A DNA stretch of 64,000 bases, taken from assembly GCF_026342405.1 (NCBI RefSeq), contig NZ_JAPEMU010000001.1, positions 7,006,001 through 7,070,000 of the forward strand, in the 5' to 3' direction. Under the pieces are notes generated by a model. That model had not been told where the DNA came from and did not search any database. It was given only the letters and a program-made list of their open reading frames with translations. Shown piece by piece: positions 9,623-21,289 of the stretch. Position 1 is the stretch's first letter, and each line of letters begins with the position of its first letter. Source of the stretch: Kitasatospora sp. NBC_00240 (GTDB lineage: Bacteria > Actinomycetota > Actinomycetes > Streptomycetales > Streptomycetaceae). Both the position numbers and the translations under genes were made by a program.

Positions 9623-12600
9623 ATGGCTGTCGAACTCCCCGAACCCCTGCAGTGGGTCCTGCTGTTGCTCGCGGGCACCCGGTGGCCCGAGGCGGACGAG
9701 GACGGCCTGCGCGGCATGGCCGAGCACTGGCGCAGCACGGCGAGCGTCCTCAAGGACGTCGGCGAGGGCGCGGACGCCGGCATCAGGCGCGCGCTGGAGG
9801 GCCAGCAGGGTGTGGCGGCCACGCGGTTGACCGAGTACTGGGCCAAGTTCACCGTCGGCAAGGGCGAGGAGGAGCCCGGAGCCTTCCCCGGGCTGGTCAC
9901 CGCCTGCGAGGGCATGGGCGAGATGCTGGAGGCGATGGCCAACTCCGCCGAGACGGCGAAGATCCAGATCATCGCCCAACTCGGCATCCTGGCCTTCGAG
10001 ATCGCCACCGCCGAGTTCGAGGCGCCGTTCACCGCGGGCCTCTCGCTGGCCGAGATCCCGGTGTTCGTCGGCATCAGCCGTACGGTCGTCCAGCAGATCC
10101 TGAAGAAGCTGGTGGTCGAGGCCCTGGAGTTCGCCGCCAAGCAGGCGGTCCAGATGGCCGCCATCAACCTGCTCGCCCAGTCCATCCAGGTCGCCGAGGG
10201 CCACCGCAGCGGCATCGACCTGAAGGAGGTCGGCCAGAGCGCCGCGGCCGGCGCGGTGGCCGGTGCCGCCGGGAACCTGCTCGGCAAGGGCCTCGGCTCG
10301 GCCGGTTCGAAGATCGGGCTGGGCCGGGCGATGGGCACCGTGCCCGGCCGGATGGTCACCGGCGCGGCGGTCGGCGTCGGTGCGGACGTCGCCGCCCAGG
10401 TCGTGACCACCGGCGAGGTGGACAGTCACAGCCTGCTCGGCTCCGGGCTCAGCGGAGCCGCGGGCGCCGGCCTGCACGCCGGTGGCGCCGCGCTGGGCGC
10501 GCACTTTCGGGCGCCCGCGGAGGCGCCGCACGGCGGCGTGCCGATGGGCGGTGGCCCGGCGGCGGAGCCCGGCGCCGGTACGCACGTCCCGGCGGGGGAC
10601 GGGTCCCGTGGTCCGGTGCCGGAGGAGGGTTCCCGTGGTGGGGTGCCGGAGGACGGGTCCCGTGGCCCGGTGCCGTCCGGTGGCGCGCCCCGGGACGGGG
10701 TTCCGGCGGGTGATCCGGTCACCACGGCCCGGTCCGTCCCGGCCGACGCACCTTCCACGGCTACGAACGCCGCTCCCGGCGGCAGCGGGCAGGAGGGCGC
10801 GTCCGGCGGGAGTCACCGGCCCGCGACGGCTGCCGACGGTGCTGCCGCCCAGGCCGGTCCGGGGCCTGCGGGCGCGGGGGCGGCTACGGGTGCGGCGCAC
10901 CTGACGGCACCGGAGGGCGGGGCCCAGGCGCCGGCGCATGCCTTCGCGGCTCCTGCCGGGGGCGCGGCCTTCGGGCACCCCGACGCCGTGTCCGGGCCCG
11001 GCGGGACTGCCCCGGGGCACGGCGGGACTGTTCCGGGGCACGGCGAGGCCGCGCCCGGAAGCGGGGCACACGGCTCGGTGGCTCCGGGCGACGGCCGGCC
11101 TTCGCCGCATGCGGCGGGCGAGGGCGCGGCCCCGGCGTACCCGGGTGACGCCCGGGTCTCCGGGGACGCCCTGACCGGCGGTGCAGCCGGGCGGCCGCAC
11201 CCCGACGCGGGGCCCACGGGCGCCGTTCCCGGGGAGGCCGCGCCCGGATCGGGCCACGTGGCCGGGCAGCCACCGGGCCACGTACCGGGCCATGTACCGG
11301 TGTCCGAGGCCGCGCACCTGCCGGTGTCCGAGGCAGGGCCCGAGGCGGGGGCCGCGGGTCGGCCGGGCGGGGCGGGGCCGGTGCACGAGTTCGTACCGTC
11401 CGGGCAGCAGGCTGGGGGCCCGGCGGTGCACGCGTTCGCGCCGTCGGCGCACGACGGTGCGGTGGCTCCCGGGGCGCCGTCGCCGCACGAGGCCGGGCCG
11501 GTCGGCGCGGCGCACGGAGGTCCGGAGGGACCAATCTCCCACCCGCTGCTGCCGGATCCGGCAGGGGCGCATCCGACTCCGGTGCATCCGGCGGGCGGTG
11601 AAGGCCCGGCCGGGGTGCACGAGCCGGTGCAGGCGGCCGGTCGGCCGGGGCATGCGGCCGAGGTGCCGGCGCTGCACCTGCCCTCCGGCGAAGGGCCGGT
11701 GGCGGCGGGTCGGCCGGGCGAGCCCGGTCAGCCCGGACGGCTGTCGGAGGGTGGCGCCGGGCGGGCGCCGGAGGTTCCGCAGCTCCGGCTGCCCTCCGCG
11801 GAGAGTCCGGTGACGGGGCGTCCGGCGGAGTCCGGGCCCATGGCCGGGCACCCCGGCGCGGAGTTGCCGCAGGGGCCCCGGCTGGCCGCCGGGCCGGCGG
11901 TGGCCGAGGCCGGTGCGCCGGTCGCGCCCGCCCCGGAGGGGCATCCGGTGGCGCAGTCGTCCGCCTCGGCGGGTGCCGCGCTGCCGGGCCTGCCCGGAGC
12001 GGCCGCCGGGTTCGCCGGCGGGCACGCCGGTCCGGTGCCGGCGCATGCCGCAGGCTCGGCGCACGCCGCAGGACCGGTGGCCACCGCCGGGTCGTCGTTC
12101 ATCACGGGGCCGGTGCGGCCGGAGGTGCACGAGGGTGCCGGGGCGGCCGTTCCGGAGCGGCTCGGCCGGCCGGGGTCGGATCCGGGCGCCGGTCCGTCGC
12201 ACCGGCCGGTGCCGGTGCGGCCCGGCGGGGAGTTCACCACCGGCCGGGTGTCGCCGGCCGGTGGACGGGCGGAGCCCTCCACCGGGGCCGATCTGCCGGT
12301 GCGGGCCGAGCGGCCCGGCGCGGCGCGGCGGGGGCGCACCCTGCACGAGCACCCGACCGGTCCGGCGCTGTTCTTCCCGATCCGGACGGCCGAACCGGGC
12401 CGGCAGTCGGTGTTCCACAAGGCCTTCGACAAGGCGGGGGCCCTGCTGCGGACCCCGGCGGGCGTGAACGGGCTGAAGGAGATCCTCACCCGGCAGGACC
12501 GCCCCTGGAGCAAGTACCGGACGATGCCGTCCGGGTCCGGGGCGCCCCTCGCGGGGATCCACCTGAACAAGCGCACCAACACTCTGCGGACCGAGTTGGA

Positions 12601-13543
12601 CCCGACCACGCTCAACGAGCGCTCCTCGGCGCTCGCAAGCCGGATCAGGAACCTGACCGAGGACACCATCCTGCGGCTGCGTCCGGACAAGTGGGCGGGG
12701 ACCGGGCAGGAGCGGATCGAGACGGCGGGCCGCCTGGACCACCGGACGGCCGACTACTGGGCCGGGCAGGACCGCCGCCGCGAGGATCTGGACGCCATGG
12801 TGGTGGCCGACACCCTGCGGGCGCCCGCCGGGCTGTCACCGGCCGTGCTCGGCCGGGTCGACGCGGTGCTGCACGGGGCGCCGGACGCGATCACCGGCGC
12901 CGCCGGCGTCCTCGCCGAGCACCCGGGCTTCGTCCTCGGCGAGAAGCACTCGGCCTCCGACAGCTGGCCCTTCCTGAAGCAGAACATGGCCGCCCTACGG
13001 GAGCAGGGCGTCGACACCGTGTATCTGGAGGCCCTGCGCGGGGACAGCTACCAGCGGTTCCTGGACGCCTACCTGGCGGCCCCGCGGACGGCGCCGATGC
13101 CGCCGGAACTGGACACGATGGTCGGCCTCTACGACCGGACGCAGGGGTCGCGGCCGGACAACGGCCTGCGGCAGATGCTGGAGGCGGCCAAGGCGGAGAA
13201 CGTGCGGGTGCAGGTCGTCGACGGGTACCCGGCCCGTCGCGGCGCCGGACCGTGGGCCCTGTACGAGCGGGCGGCGCGGATGAACACCTATGTCGCCGAC
13301 GCCGTCGCGGGGGACCGGGTCGGCCGGGAGCAGGGGAAGTTCCTCCTGGTGGTGGGGGAGAAGCACGTCCACCGGCACGAGGCGCCGCCGGGGGCGACGC
13401 CCGAGGGCGGGATGCGTTCCGGGCTGCCTGCGCCGGGGCTCGCCCAGCTGCTGGACGTGCCCGGTCTCAAGCTGGTGGCCGCGCCGGAGGGCACGCCCGG
13501 GGAGGGCCTGTCACTGACCCGGCTGCCGTCGGAGCAGGGGTAG
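9623..13543 (+). CDS. Large T7SS-type effector candidate with C-terminal TIKI/ChaN/Ere-like domain
   Basis: A 1306-residue protein from ATG 9623 (MAVELPEPLQWVLLLLAGTR). Residues 1-300 are helical with hydrophobic and glycine-rich stretches, like the N-terminal region of CpnT-type polymorphic toxins. Residues about 300-900 are Pro/Gly/Ala/His-rich and repetitive (for example GHVPGHVP and AGPVHEFVPSGQQAGG-like units). A structured C-terminal part begins near residue 930. Within it, FVLGEKHSASDSWPFL (about 1103-1118), VYLEALRGDSYQRF (about 1133-1146), NVRVQVVDGYP (about 1193-1203) and LLVVGEKHVHRHE (about 1240-1252) match in order the signature blocks of the TIKI/TraB/ChaN/erythromycin-esterase superfamily, whose active-site residues are Glu and His in GE-x-H-type motifs. 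The enzymatic activity is not predictable. No adjacent same-strand immunity gene is seen. Confidence 0.7.
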   Translation: MAVELPEPLQWVLLLLAGTRWPEADEDGLRGMAEHWRSTASVLKDVGEGADAGIRRALEGQQGVAATRLTEYWAKFTVGKGEEEPGAFPGLVTACEGMGEMLEAMANSAETAKIQIIAQLGILAFEIATAEFEAPFTAGLSLAEIPVFVGISRTVVQQILKKLVVEALEFAAKQAVQMAAINLLAQSIQVAEGHRSGIDLKEVGQSAAAGAVAGAAGNLLGKGLGSAGSKIGLGRAMGTVPGRMVTGAAVGVGADVAAQVVTTGEVDSHSLLGSGLSGAAGAGLHAGGAALGAHFRAPAEAPHGGVPMGGGPAAEPGAGTHVPAGDGSRGPVPEEGSRGGVPEDGSRGPVPSGGAPRDGVPAGDPVTTARSVPADAPSTATNAAPGGSGQEGASGGSHRPATAADGAAAQAGPGPAGAGAATGAAHLTAPEGGAQAPAHAFAAPAGGAAFGHPDAVSGPGGTAPGHGGTVPGHGEAAPGSGAHGSVAPGDGRPSPHAAGEGAAPAYPGDARVSGDALTGGAAGRPHPDAGPTGAVPGEAAPGSGHVAGQPPGHVPGHVPVSEAAHLPVSEAGPEAGAAGRPGGAGPVHEFVPSGQQAGGPAVHAFAPSAHDGAVAPGAPSPHEAGPVGAAHGGPEGPISHPLLPDPAGAHPTPVHPAGGEGPAGVHEPVQAAGRPGHAAEVPALHLPSGEGPVAAGRPGEPGQPGRLSEGGAGRAPEVPQLRLPSAESPVTGRPAESGPMAGHPGAELPQGPRLAAGPAVAEAGAPVAPAPEGHPVAQSSASAGAALPGLPGAAAGFAGGHAGPVPAHAAGSAHAAGPVATAGSSFITGPVRPEVHEGAGAAVPERLGRPGSDPGAGPSHRPVPVRPGGEFTTGRVSPAGGRAEPSTGADLPVRAERPGAARRGRTLHEHPTGPALFFPIRTAEPGRQSVFHKAFDKAGALLRTPAGVNGLKEILTRQDRPWSKYRTMPSGSGAPLAGIHLNKRTNTLRTELDPTTLNERSSALASRIRNLTEDTILRLRPDKWAGTGQERIETAGRLDHRTADYWAGQDRRREDLDAMVVADTLRAPAGLSPAVLGRVDAVLHGAPDAITGAAGVLAEHPGFVLGEKHSASDSWPFLKQNMAALREQGVDTVYLEALRGDSYQRFLDAYLAAPRTAPMPPELDTMVGLYDRTQGSRPDNGLRQMLEAAKAENVRVQVVDGYPARRGAGPWALYERAARMNTYVADAVAGDRVGREQGKFLLVVGEKHVHRHEAPPGATPEGGMRSGLPAPGLAQLLDVPGLKLVAAPEGTPGEGLSLTRLPSEQG

Positions 13544-13579
13544 CGGGGTGGCCGGTCCGCTCGTCGGCCGGACCGGCCG

Positions 13580-13605
13580 CGCGGGGTGGAGCTGTCGACC
13601 CCGCG
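13580..13605. terminator. Bidirectional hairpin between the T7SS gene and mscS
   Basis: CGCGGGGT (13580-13587) pairs with ACCCCGCG (13598-13605). It lies between two converging genes. Confidence 0.65.
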
Positions 13606-13621
13606 TGCGCCCCGGCGCCCG

Positions 13622-14689
13622 TCAGCCCTCGCCGGTGCGCAACCGGGGCAGCGCGCCCGGGTGCTCGTCCCGCAGGTAGGCGATCAGCTGCTCCCGGACG
13701 GTGAAGCGGAGCAGGGCCGCGTCGTCGGGGGTGCGGGCGGTCATGGTGGCCCGGACGACCAGCGTGCTGGGGGTGCTGTCGATGACCTGGACCGCCCAGG
13801 CGGTGCCGTCCCACAGCGGGGAGGCGCCCAGGCACCGGTGCAGGGCTTCGCGCAGCGCGTCCACCGGGGTCGTGTGGTCGAGGTGCAGGACGACGGAGGC
13901 GAGCATGCCCGGGTCCTCGCGGGTCCAGTTCTCGAAGGGTCGGTCGACGAAGTACGAGACGGGCACGATCAGCCGGCGCTGGTCCCAGAGGAGGATCACC
14001 AGGTAGGAGAGGGTGATCTCCTCGACGACGCCCTGCTGGGCGTCGACCACCACGGTGTCGCCGATCCGTACGGTGTCGCCGAAGGCGATCTGCAGGCCGG
14101 CGAAGAAGTTGCCGAGCGCCGACTGGGCGGCGATGCCGACGACGATGCCGAGGATGCCGGCCGAGGCGAGCAGCCCGGCGCCGACGGCGCGCATCGCCGA
14201 GAAGGTCAGCAGCATCACGGCGATGGTGACCACCACGATCACCGCGCCGACCACCCGGCGGAGCATCCCGATCTGGGTGCGCACCCGGCGCAGCCGGGCG
14301 AGGTCCCCGGTGCGGGTGCCGTACCGGCTGAGGAAGGCCTCCAGCCCGGCCGCGACGACCCGGACGGTGAGCCAGCCGAGTGCGGCGAGCAGCAGGAGCA
14401 GTTCGGCGTGGCGCGGTCCGTCGCCCTCGATGCCGAAGGCCCGCTCCAGCGGCCGGGTCGCCATCAGCAGCGAGGCGAGGACCACCAGTTGAAGCGGGAT
14501 CCGGCAGCGCCGGAGCAGCGGCCAGACCGGTGCCTCGGGGCGCCGGGCGGCCACCCGTTGCAGTACCTGGTCCACGAGCCGGCCGACGGCGAGGGTCACG
14601 ACGAGGATGACGAGCAGGACGGTGAGCGGCCAGAGCACGGGCACCTCGGCGGGATCGACTCCGGGATGATTCGCACCATATCGTGACAA
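13622..14689 (-). CDS. MscS-family small-conductance mechanosensitive channel
   Basis: A 355-residue inner-membrane channel predicted to open under membrane tension. Several hydrophobic segments lie in the first 220 residues (WPLTVLLVILVVTLAVG; AVIVVVTIAVMLLTFSAM). The pore-lining TM3 and start of the beta domain read ILGIVVGIAAQSALGNFFAG and LQIAFGDTVRIGDTVVV, the core MscS signature. A cytoplasmic beta domain follows (EEITLSYLVILLWDQRRLIVPV, FENWTRED). The start is at 14689. It is monocistronic and converges on the large T7SS gene. Confidence 0.93.
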   Translation of the reverse strand: MSRYGANHPGVDPAEVPVLWPLTVLLVILVVTLAVGRLVDQVLQRVAARRPEAPVWPLLRRCRIPLQLVVLASLLMATRPLERAFGIEGDGPRHAELLLLLAALGWLTVRVVAAGLEAFLSRYGTRTGDLARLRRVRTQIGMLRRVVGAVIVVVTIAVMLLTFSAMRAVGAGLLASAGILGIVVGIAAQSALGNFFAGLQIAFGDTVRIGDTVVVDAQQGVVEEITLSYLVILLWDQRRLIVPVSYFVDRPFENWTREDPGMLASVVLHLDHTTPVDALREALHRCLGASPLWDGTAWAVQVIDSTPSTLVVRATMTARTPDDAALLRFTVREQLIAYLRDEHPGALPRLRTGEG

Positions 14690-14930
14690 TCCGGCCCGCT
14701 AGGAGTGCCGGCGCTCGATGTCCCGGTCGGATGTCCGGGTCGGATGTCCGTGGGTCCGGTGTGCGGGCCGATGCCCGGCCGTGCCCGGCCATGCCGGCCG
14801 CCCGCCGCCCGTGGCCCGGAGGCCCGGTGGCCCGGTGCAGCGGGGCAGGTGAGGGGGCGTGCCCGGGCGGACGGGTGTCCCGGCCGCCTTTACGGCTTCC
14901 CTACCCGAGACGCCCATAGGATCGCTGTTC

Positions 14931-17728
<2,798 letters not shown>

Positions 17729-17732
<4 letters not shown>

Positions 17733-18598
17733 GCACGCCCACCGCCGTCGGGCCTGCGCCCGACCACGCCGCCGGCTACCGGGCCGGGCGGACCCTGCCG
17801 CTGCGGGTCGAGGCCATGCGCCAGTTGCGCCGGCGCCGGACGATGGTCGTCGGCGGGGTGCTGGCGGCGATGCCGTTCATCATCCTGCTGGCGTTCCAGA
17901 TCGGCGGCACCCCCGGCCGGGCCGACCGGACCACCTTCATCGAACTGGCCACCTCCTCCGGCCTCAACTTCGCCACCACCATGCTGTTCATGGGCACCGG
18001 ATTCCTGCTGGTGATCCCGGTCGCGCTGTTCTGCGGCGACACCGTCGCCTCCGAGGCCAGCTGGTCCTCGCTGCGCTACCTGCTGGCCGCGCCCGTCCCC
18101 CGGGCCCGGCTGCTGGCCCGCAAGTTCGCGGTCGGACTGGCCTTCTCGGCCGCCGCCATCGTGCTGCTGCCGCTGATCGGCCTGGCCGTCGGCACCGCCG
18201 CCTACGGCTGGGGGGACCTCCGGCTGCCGGCCGGCATCAGCCTGCCCGCCTCCGTCGCACTGCCTCGGCTGGCGATCGCCGTCGCCTTCGTCTTCCTTGC
18301 CGAACTCGTCATCGCGGCCCTGGCGTTCTGGCTCTCCACGGCCACCGACGCGCCACTCGGCGCGGTCGGCGGCGCCGTCTTCGCGTCCATCATCACCGGC
18401 GTGCTGGACGCCGTCACCGCCCTCGGCGGCCTGCGGGAGTGGCTGCCCGCGCACTGGCAGTACGCCTGGGCGGACGCCCTGCAGCCGCAACCGGAGTGGG
18501 GTGGCATGCTGCAGGGCGTCTCGCTCTCCGTGTCGTACGCGATCGTGCTGCTGGCCCTGGCCTTCCGGGGCTTCGCCCGCAAGGACGTGGTGTCGTAG
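17729..18598 (+). CDS. ABC-2-type transporter permease
   Basis: A 289-residue membrane protein with about six hydrophobic segments (RTMVVGGVLAAMPFIILLAF; MLFMGTGFLLVIPVALFCGD; VGLAFSAAAIVLLPLIGLAV; LAIAVAFVFLAELVIAALAF). The pattern fits ABC-2 permeases. GTG 17729 overlaps the stop of the hydrolase-ATPase gene (GTGA), so the two are translationally coupled and almost certainly form one exporter. The substrate is unknown; a hydrolase on the outer face suggests the exported compound or its precursor may be cleaved on exit, which is inference. Confidence 0.88.
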
Positions 18599-18633
18599 CA
18601 ACGGCGGCCGGTCACTTGTCGTAGGTGCTTGTT

Positions 18634-18655
18634 ACCGTCGTGGCGTCACGACGGT
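18634..18655. promoter_or_regulatory. Inverted repeat upstream of the NTF2-like gene
   Basis: ACCGTCGTG (18634-18642), four-base loop, CACGACGGT (18647-18655). A perfect 9-bp stem 22 bases before GTG 18677; it could be an operator or the terminator of the ABC operon, which ends at 18598. Confidence 0.5.
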
Positions 18656-18676
18656 GAGGTACTCAAGGGGGGTCTT

Positions 18677-19105
18677 GTGAGCGACCAGGACATGCGCGCG
18701 TTCGGTACCGAGCTGTTCGACCGGTGGACGGCGCTGTGGAACGGCGGCCTCGGTCTCGCCGGCGAGATCATGGCGCCCGACTTCGCGCTGCGTTACGCCC
18801 AGGCCGGTACCGAGGCCTTCGACGAGATCCGCACGCCGCAGCAGCTCGCCGGGATCGTCGCCGCCTGGCACACGTCCCGCACCGGGCTGGTCTTCGCGGC
18901 GGAGGGGACTGCCGTCGTCGATCTCGCCACCGTCGACGGCGCGCCGGCCGGTCTCGTCGCCCGGCCCTACCTGGCCAGCTTCGTCACGGCGGACGGGGAG
19001 AAGGTCGCCAGGAGCGGCGTCGACATCCTGAGGGTCGCCGACGGCCTGATCGTGGAGGTCTGGTCGGTCTCCTCCGGCGCCGCCGGCCGGACCTTCTACC
19101 GCTGA
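18677..19105 (+). CDS. NTF2-like/SnoaL-type small protein
   Basis: A 142-residue protein resembling the NTF2/SnoaL cone fold: an N-terminal helix (ELFDRWTALWNG), DFALRYAQAGTEAFDEIRTP, and C-terminal strands ending DILRVADGLIVEVWSVSSG, typical of the family. The function is unknown; members include ketosteroid isomerases, polyketide cyclases and binding proteins. GTG 18677 is preceded by AAGGGGGG. It stands alone. The following 277 bases (19106-19382) hold no gene that I can support. Confidence 0.75.
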   Translation: MSDQDMRAFGTELFDRWTALWNGGLGLAGEIMAPDFALRYAQAGTEAFDEIRTPQQLAGIVAAWHTSRTGLVFAAEGTAVVDLATVDGAPAGLVARPYLASFVTADGEKVARSGVDILRVADGLIVEVWSVSSGAAGRTFYR

Positions 19106-19382
19106 GGCGAGGCGCGCAGCCGGCGGGGGTGCCGTCGGCCGGGTCGCGGGAAGTGCAGGTTCAGGACGGGCGGAGCCGTGCATCAGGGCCCGCACGGAGA
19201 AGGGATGTGACTGCGGTCGGTGGAAGGGGCGGGTGTCGCGGCGGTGAGTGGTCCAGGCGCGGTGGATGAGGCCACCGAGGGTGGAACGGCTCACGGCCGC
19301 GGACTGGTGACCGCTCCCCCGGGGGTGTGAGGACCGGCGGCGACCGGGGTGCCGCCGGACCGCACACCCCGGGGGCCAGGCC

Positions 19383-20321
19383 TCAGACCCGGCCGGACAG
19401 TGCGGGCTCCTGAGCCACCGCCTGTCCGGTGCTCCGGGTGCGTTCGACCATGCCCAGGGCCACCCCGGCGACGATGATCGCGCCGCCGGCGAGCTGGGCC
19501 GGCCGGACGGACTCCCCGTTGACCAGCACCGCCCCCAGTACGCCGAAGGCCGGCACCAGGTTGAGGATGTTCACCGCGACACTGGAAGTCATCCGGCGCA
19601 GACCGTAGTTGTAGAGCAGGAAGCCGCCCACCGAGCAGGCCACCGCCAGGTAGGCGAGCAGCACCGAGGCGCCCGGGCCCGGCAGCCGGAAGTCCCGCAC
19701 CTCCAGCAGTGAGGCGAGCAGGAACCCGCCGGCCCCGGCCGCCGTCTGGTGGTAGGTGAGGCTCACGGCGTCCTGGCCCTTGCCCGCGTACTTGCCCAGC
19801 ACGTTGTACCCGGCCCAGACCAGGCCGCCGAGCAGCAGCAGGACGTCCCCGAGCCAGCGCGAACTCCCGCCGACCTGAGCCCCGTTGCCGACCACCATGG
19901 CCGCTCCGGCGGTCGCCAGCAGCACCCCGGCGACCCGGGTCGCCGGCAGGCGGGAGCGGAAGGCCAGCAGCTCCAGCAGCATGGTCATCAGCGGGTAGGT
20001 GGCGACGATCAGCGAGGCGTCGGAGGCGGTCGACAGCTCGACACCGACGTTCTCCAGCACGAAGTACGCGGTGATGCCGAGCAGTCCGCTGAGGTGGGCC
20101 AGGCGCCGCTGCCGGGCGTCGGGGCGTACGCCGGGGTTGCGCCGCAGCCGGGCCATCACGCCGAGCAGTCCGGCGGCCAGGGTGAAGCGGACGGCGCCGA
20201 TGGTCAGCGGTCCCACCTCGTCCAGCACCCGTTTGGTCACCGCGTACGAGCTGCTCCAGAAGAGGGCCGCCGCCACCACCGCGCAGATCGCCCGGACTTC
20301 GCCGTTCCGTCCGTCCCGCAC
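19383..20321 (-). CDS. EamA/DMT-family transporter
   Basis: A 312-residue membrane protein with two EamA repeats and about ten hydrophobic segments (AICAVVAAALFWSSSYAVTK; GPLTIGAVRFTLAAGLLGVM; VAVNILNLVPAFGVLGAVLV near the C-terminus). It is predicted to export or import a metabolite such as an amino acid or drug. GTG 20321 is preferred because GAGGAG lies seven bases upstream; a longer frame to 20414 has no good ribosome site. It is divergent from an Lrp/AsnC regulator, the usual arrangement for an amino-acid-responsive exporter. Confidence 0.88.
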   Translation of the reverse strand: MRDGRNGEVRAICAVVAAALFWSSSYAVTKRVLDEVGPLTIGAVRFTLAAGLLGVMARLRRNPGVRPDARQRRLAHLSGLLGITAYFVLENVGVELSTASDASLIVATYPLMTMLLELLAFRSRLPATRVAGVLLATAGAAMVVGNGAQVGGSSRWLGDVLLLLGGLVWAGYNVLGKYAGKGQDAVSLTYHQTAAGAGGFLLASLLEVRDFRLPGPGASVLLAYLAVACSVGGFLLYNYGLRRMTSSVAVNILNLVPAFGVLGAVLVNGESVRPAQLAGGAIIVAGVALGMVERTRSTGQAVAQEPALSGRV

Positions 20322-20421
20322 CGTCGCCACTCCTCTTCGCCGTCCCGCCCGGAGCGCCGGGCCAGGACGGCATGCGGCGAATATTGAACGAGGGATCTGC
20401 CGAGAAGGTAGCAAGAAGAAC

Positions 20422-20439
20422 AGAGATCTCTTCTATACT
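20422..20439 (+). promoter_or_regulatory. Palindrome and -10 box in the EamA/Lrp divergent promoter
   Basis: AGAGATCTCT (20422-20431) is a perfect 10-bp palindrome next to a -10-like TATACT (20434-20439) directed at the Lrp gene. The 155-base divergent region is far more AT-rich than its surroundings. This is a candidate Lrp-family operator. Confidence 0.55.
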
Positions 20440-20476
20440 CCGAACGAAATTCGGCCTGCGGGCGACAGGGGTGAAC

Positions 20477-20929
20477 GTGGACGAACTTGATTCGGCGCTG
20501 GTGCGGCTTCTCCAGGAAGACGGTCGGCGGACCAACCGGGACCTGGCGCAGGAACTCGGCATCGCGCCGTCCACCTGCCTGGAGCGGGTCCGCTCGTTGC
20601 GGGAGCGGGGGGTGCTGCGCGGATTCCACGCGGAGGCCGACCTCCCGGCACTGGGCCGGGGGCTCCAGGCCATGATTGCCGTCCGGGTGCGCCCGCCCTC
20701 GCGAGCGGTGATCGAGCAGTTCCAGGACTTCGTGGCCCGGATGCCGGAGGTCATCGCCGTCTTCGTGCTGACCGGTACCGACGACTTCCTGCTGCACGTC
20801 GCCGTCCGCGACACCGACCACCTGCATGCCGTGGTGCTCGACAAGCTGACCGAGCGCAAGGAACTGGCGGACGTCCGTACCTCGGTCATCTACGGGCACA
20901 TGCGGAAGAAGGTCGTCGGACCGCTGTGA
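20477..20929 (+). CDS. Lrp/AsnC-family transcriptional regulator
   Basis: A 150-residue regulator with an N-terminal winged helix (LDSALVRLLQEDGRRTNRDL; APSTCLERVRSLRERGVLRG) and a C-terminal RAM/ligand-binding domain (AVRVRPPSRAVIEQFQDFVA; TGTDDFLLHVAVRDTDHLH). GTG 20477 follows AGGGG at a spacing of five and starts the usual DELDSAL. GTG 20471 is an alternative. Family members sense amino acids and commonly control a divergent transporter gene, here the EamA protein, and probably themselves. Confidence 0.93.
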   Translation: MDELDSALVRLLQEDGRRTNRDLAQELGIAPSTCLERVRSLRERGVLRGFHAEADLPALGRGLQAMIAVRVRPPSRAVIEQFQDFVARMPEVIAVFVLTGTDDFLLHVAVRDTDHLHAVVLDKLTERKELADVRTSVIYGHMRKKVVGPL

Positions 20930-21011
20930 GGCGGGGCCGGGCTTCCGGAGGCGCGGGTGTGGTGCGCCGTCACCCGCGGCGCACCACTCGTCCCGCGTCA
21001 CCGGTGGGTGA

Positions 21012-21211
21012 TCAGCCCGACGCGTCCAGGCGTGACTCGGCGACCGCGAGGCCTGCGACGGCCGCGAGCATCAGCACCGTGCCGGCGACCGTGGCCGCGG
21101 TGAGCCGCCCGCCGAGGAACAGCACGGCGAGCACCGCCGCGCTGACCGGCTCGACGAGCATCACCAGCGACGCCGTGGCCGCTCGGACGGCGCCCGCCCC
21201 GGCGAAGGCGG
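21012..21211 (-). pseudogene. Remnant of a second EamA transporter (C-terminal end only)
   Basis: Reading the minus strand from about 21211 to the TGA at 21014-21012 gives an uninterrupted stretch of about 65 residues, including AATASLVMLVEPVSAAVLAV, LFLGGRLTAATVAGTVLML and AAVAGLAVAESRLDASG. This is the final two membrane segments of an EamA domain. Upstream in the same frame there is a stop (TGA just beyond 21211) and no start, so it is a decayed fragment. A different-frame ORF over the same bases is a shadow. Confidence 0.7.
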
Positions 21212-21289
21212 AGACCGAAGATCACCCGGGTCGATGACCCGGCCGGCGGCGCGGGGCACGGCCTGGCACGGGCATCGGGCAGTCCCCCG

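Noticed and set aside
9344..12742. 1132-codon minus-strand ORF
   Set aside because: Shadow of the large T7SS gene; Arg/Gly/Pro-rich with no domain.
20998..21225. 75-codon minus ORF at 20998-21225
   Set aside because: Wrong frame; the EamA remnant is in the neighbouring frame ending at 21012.
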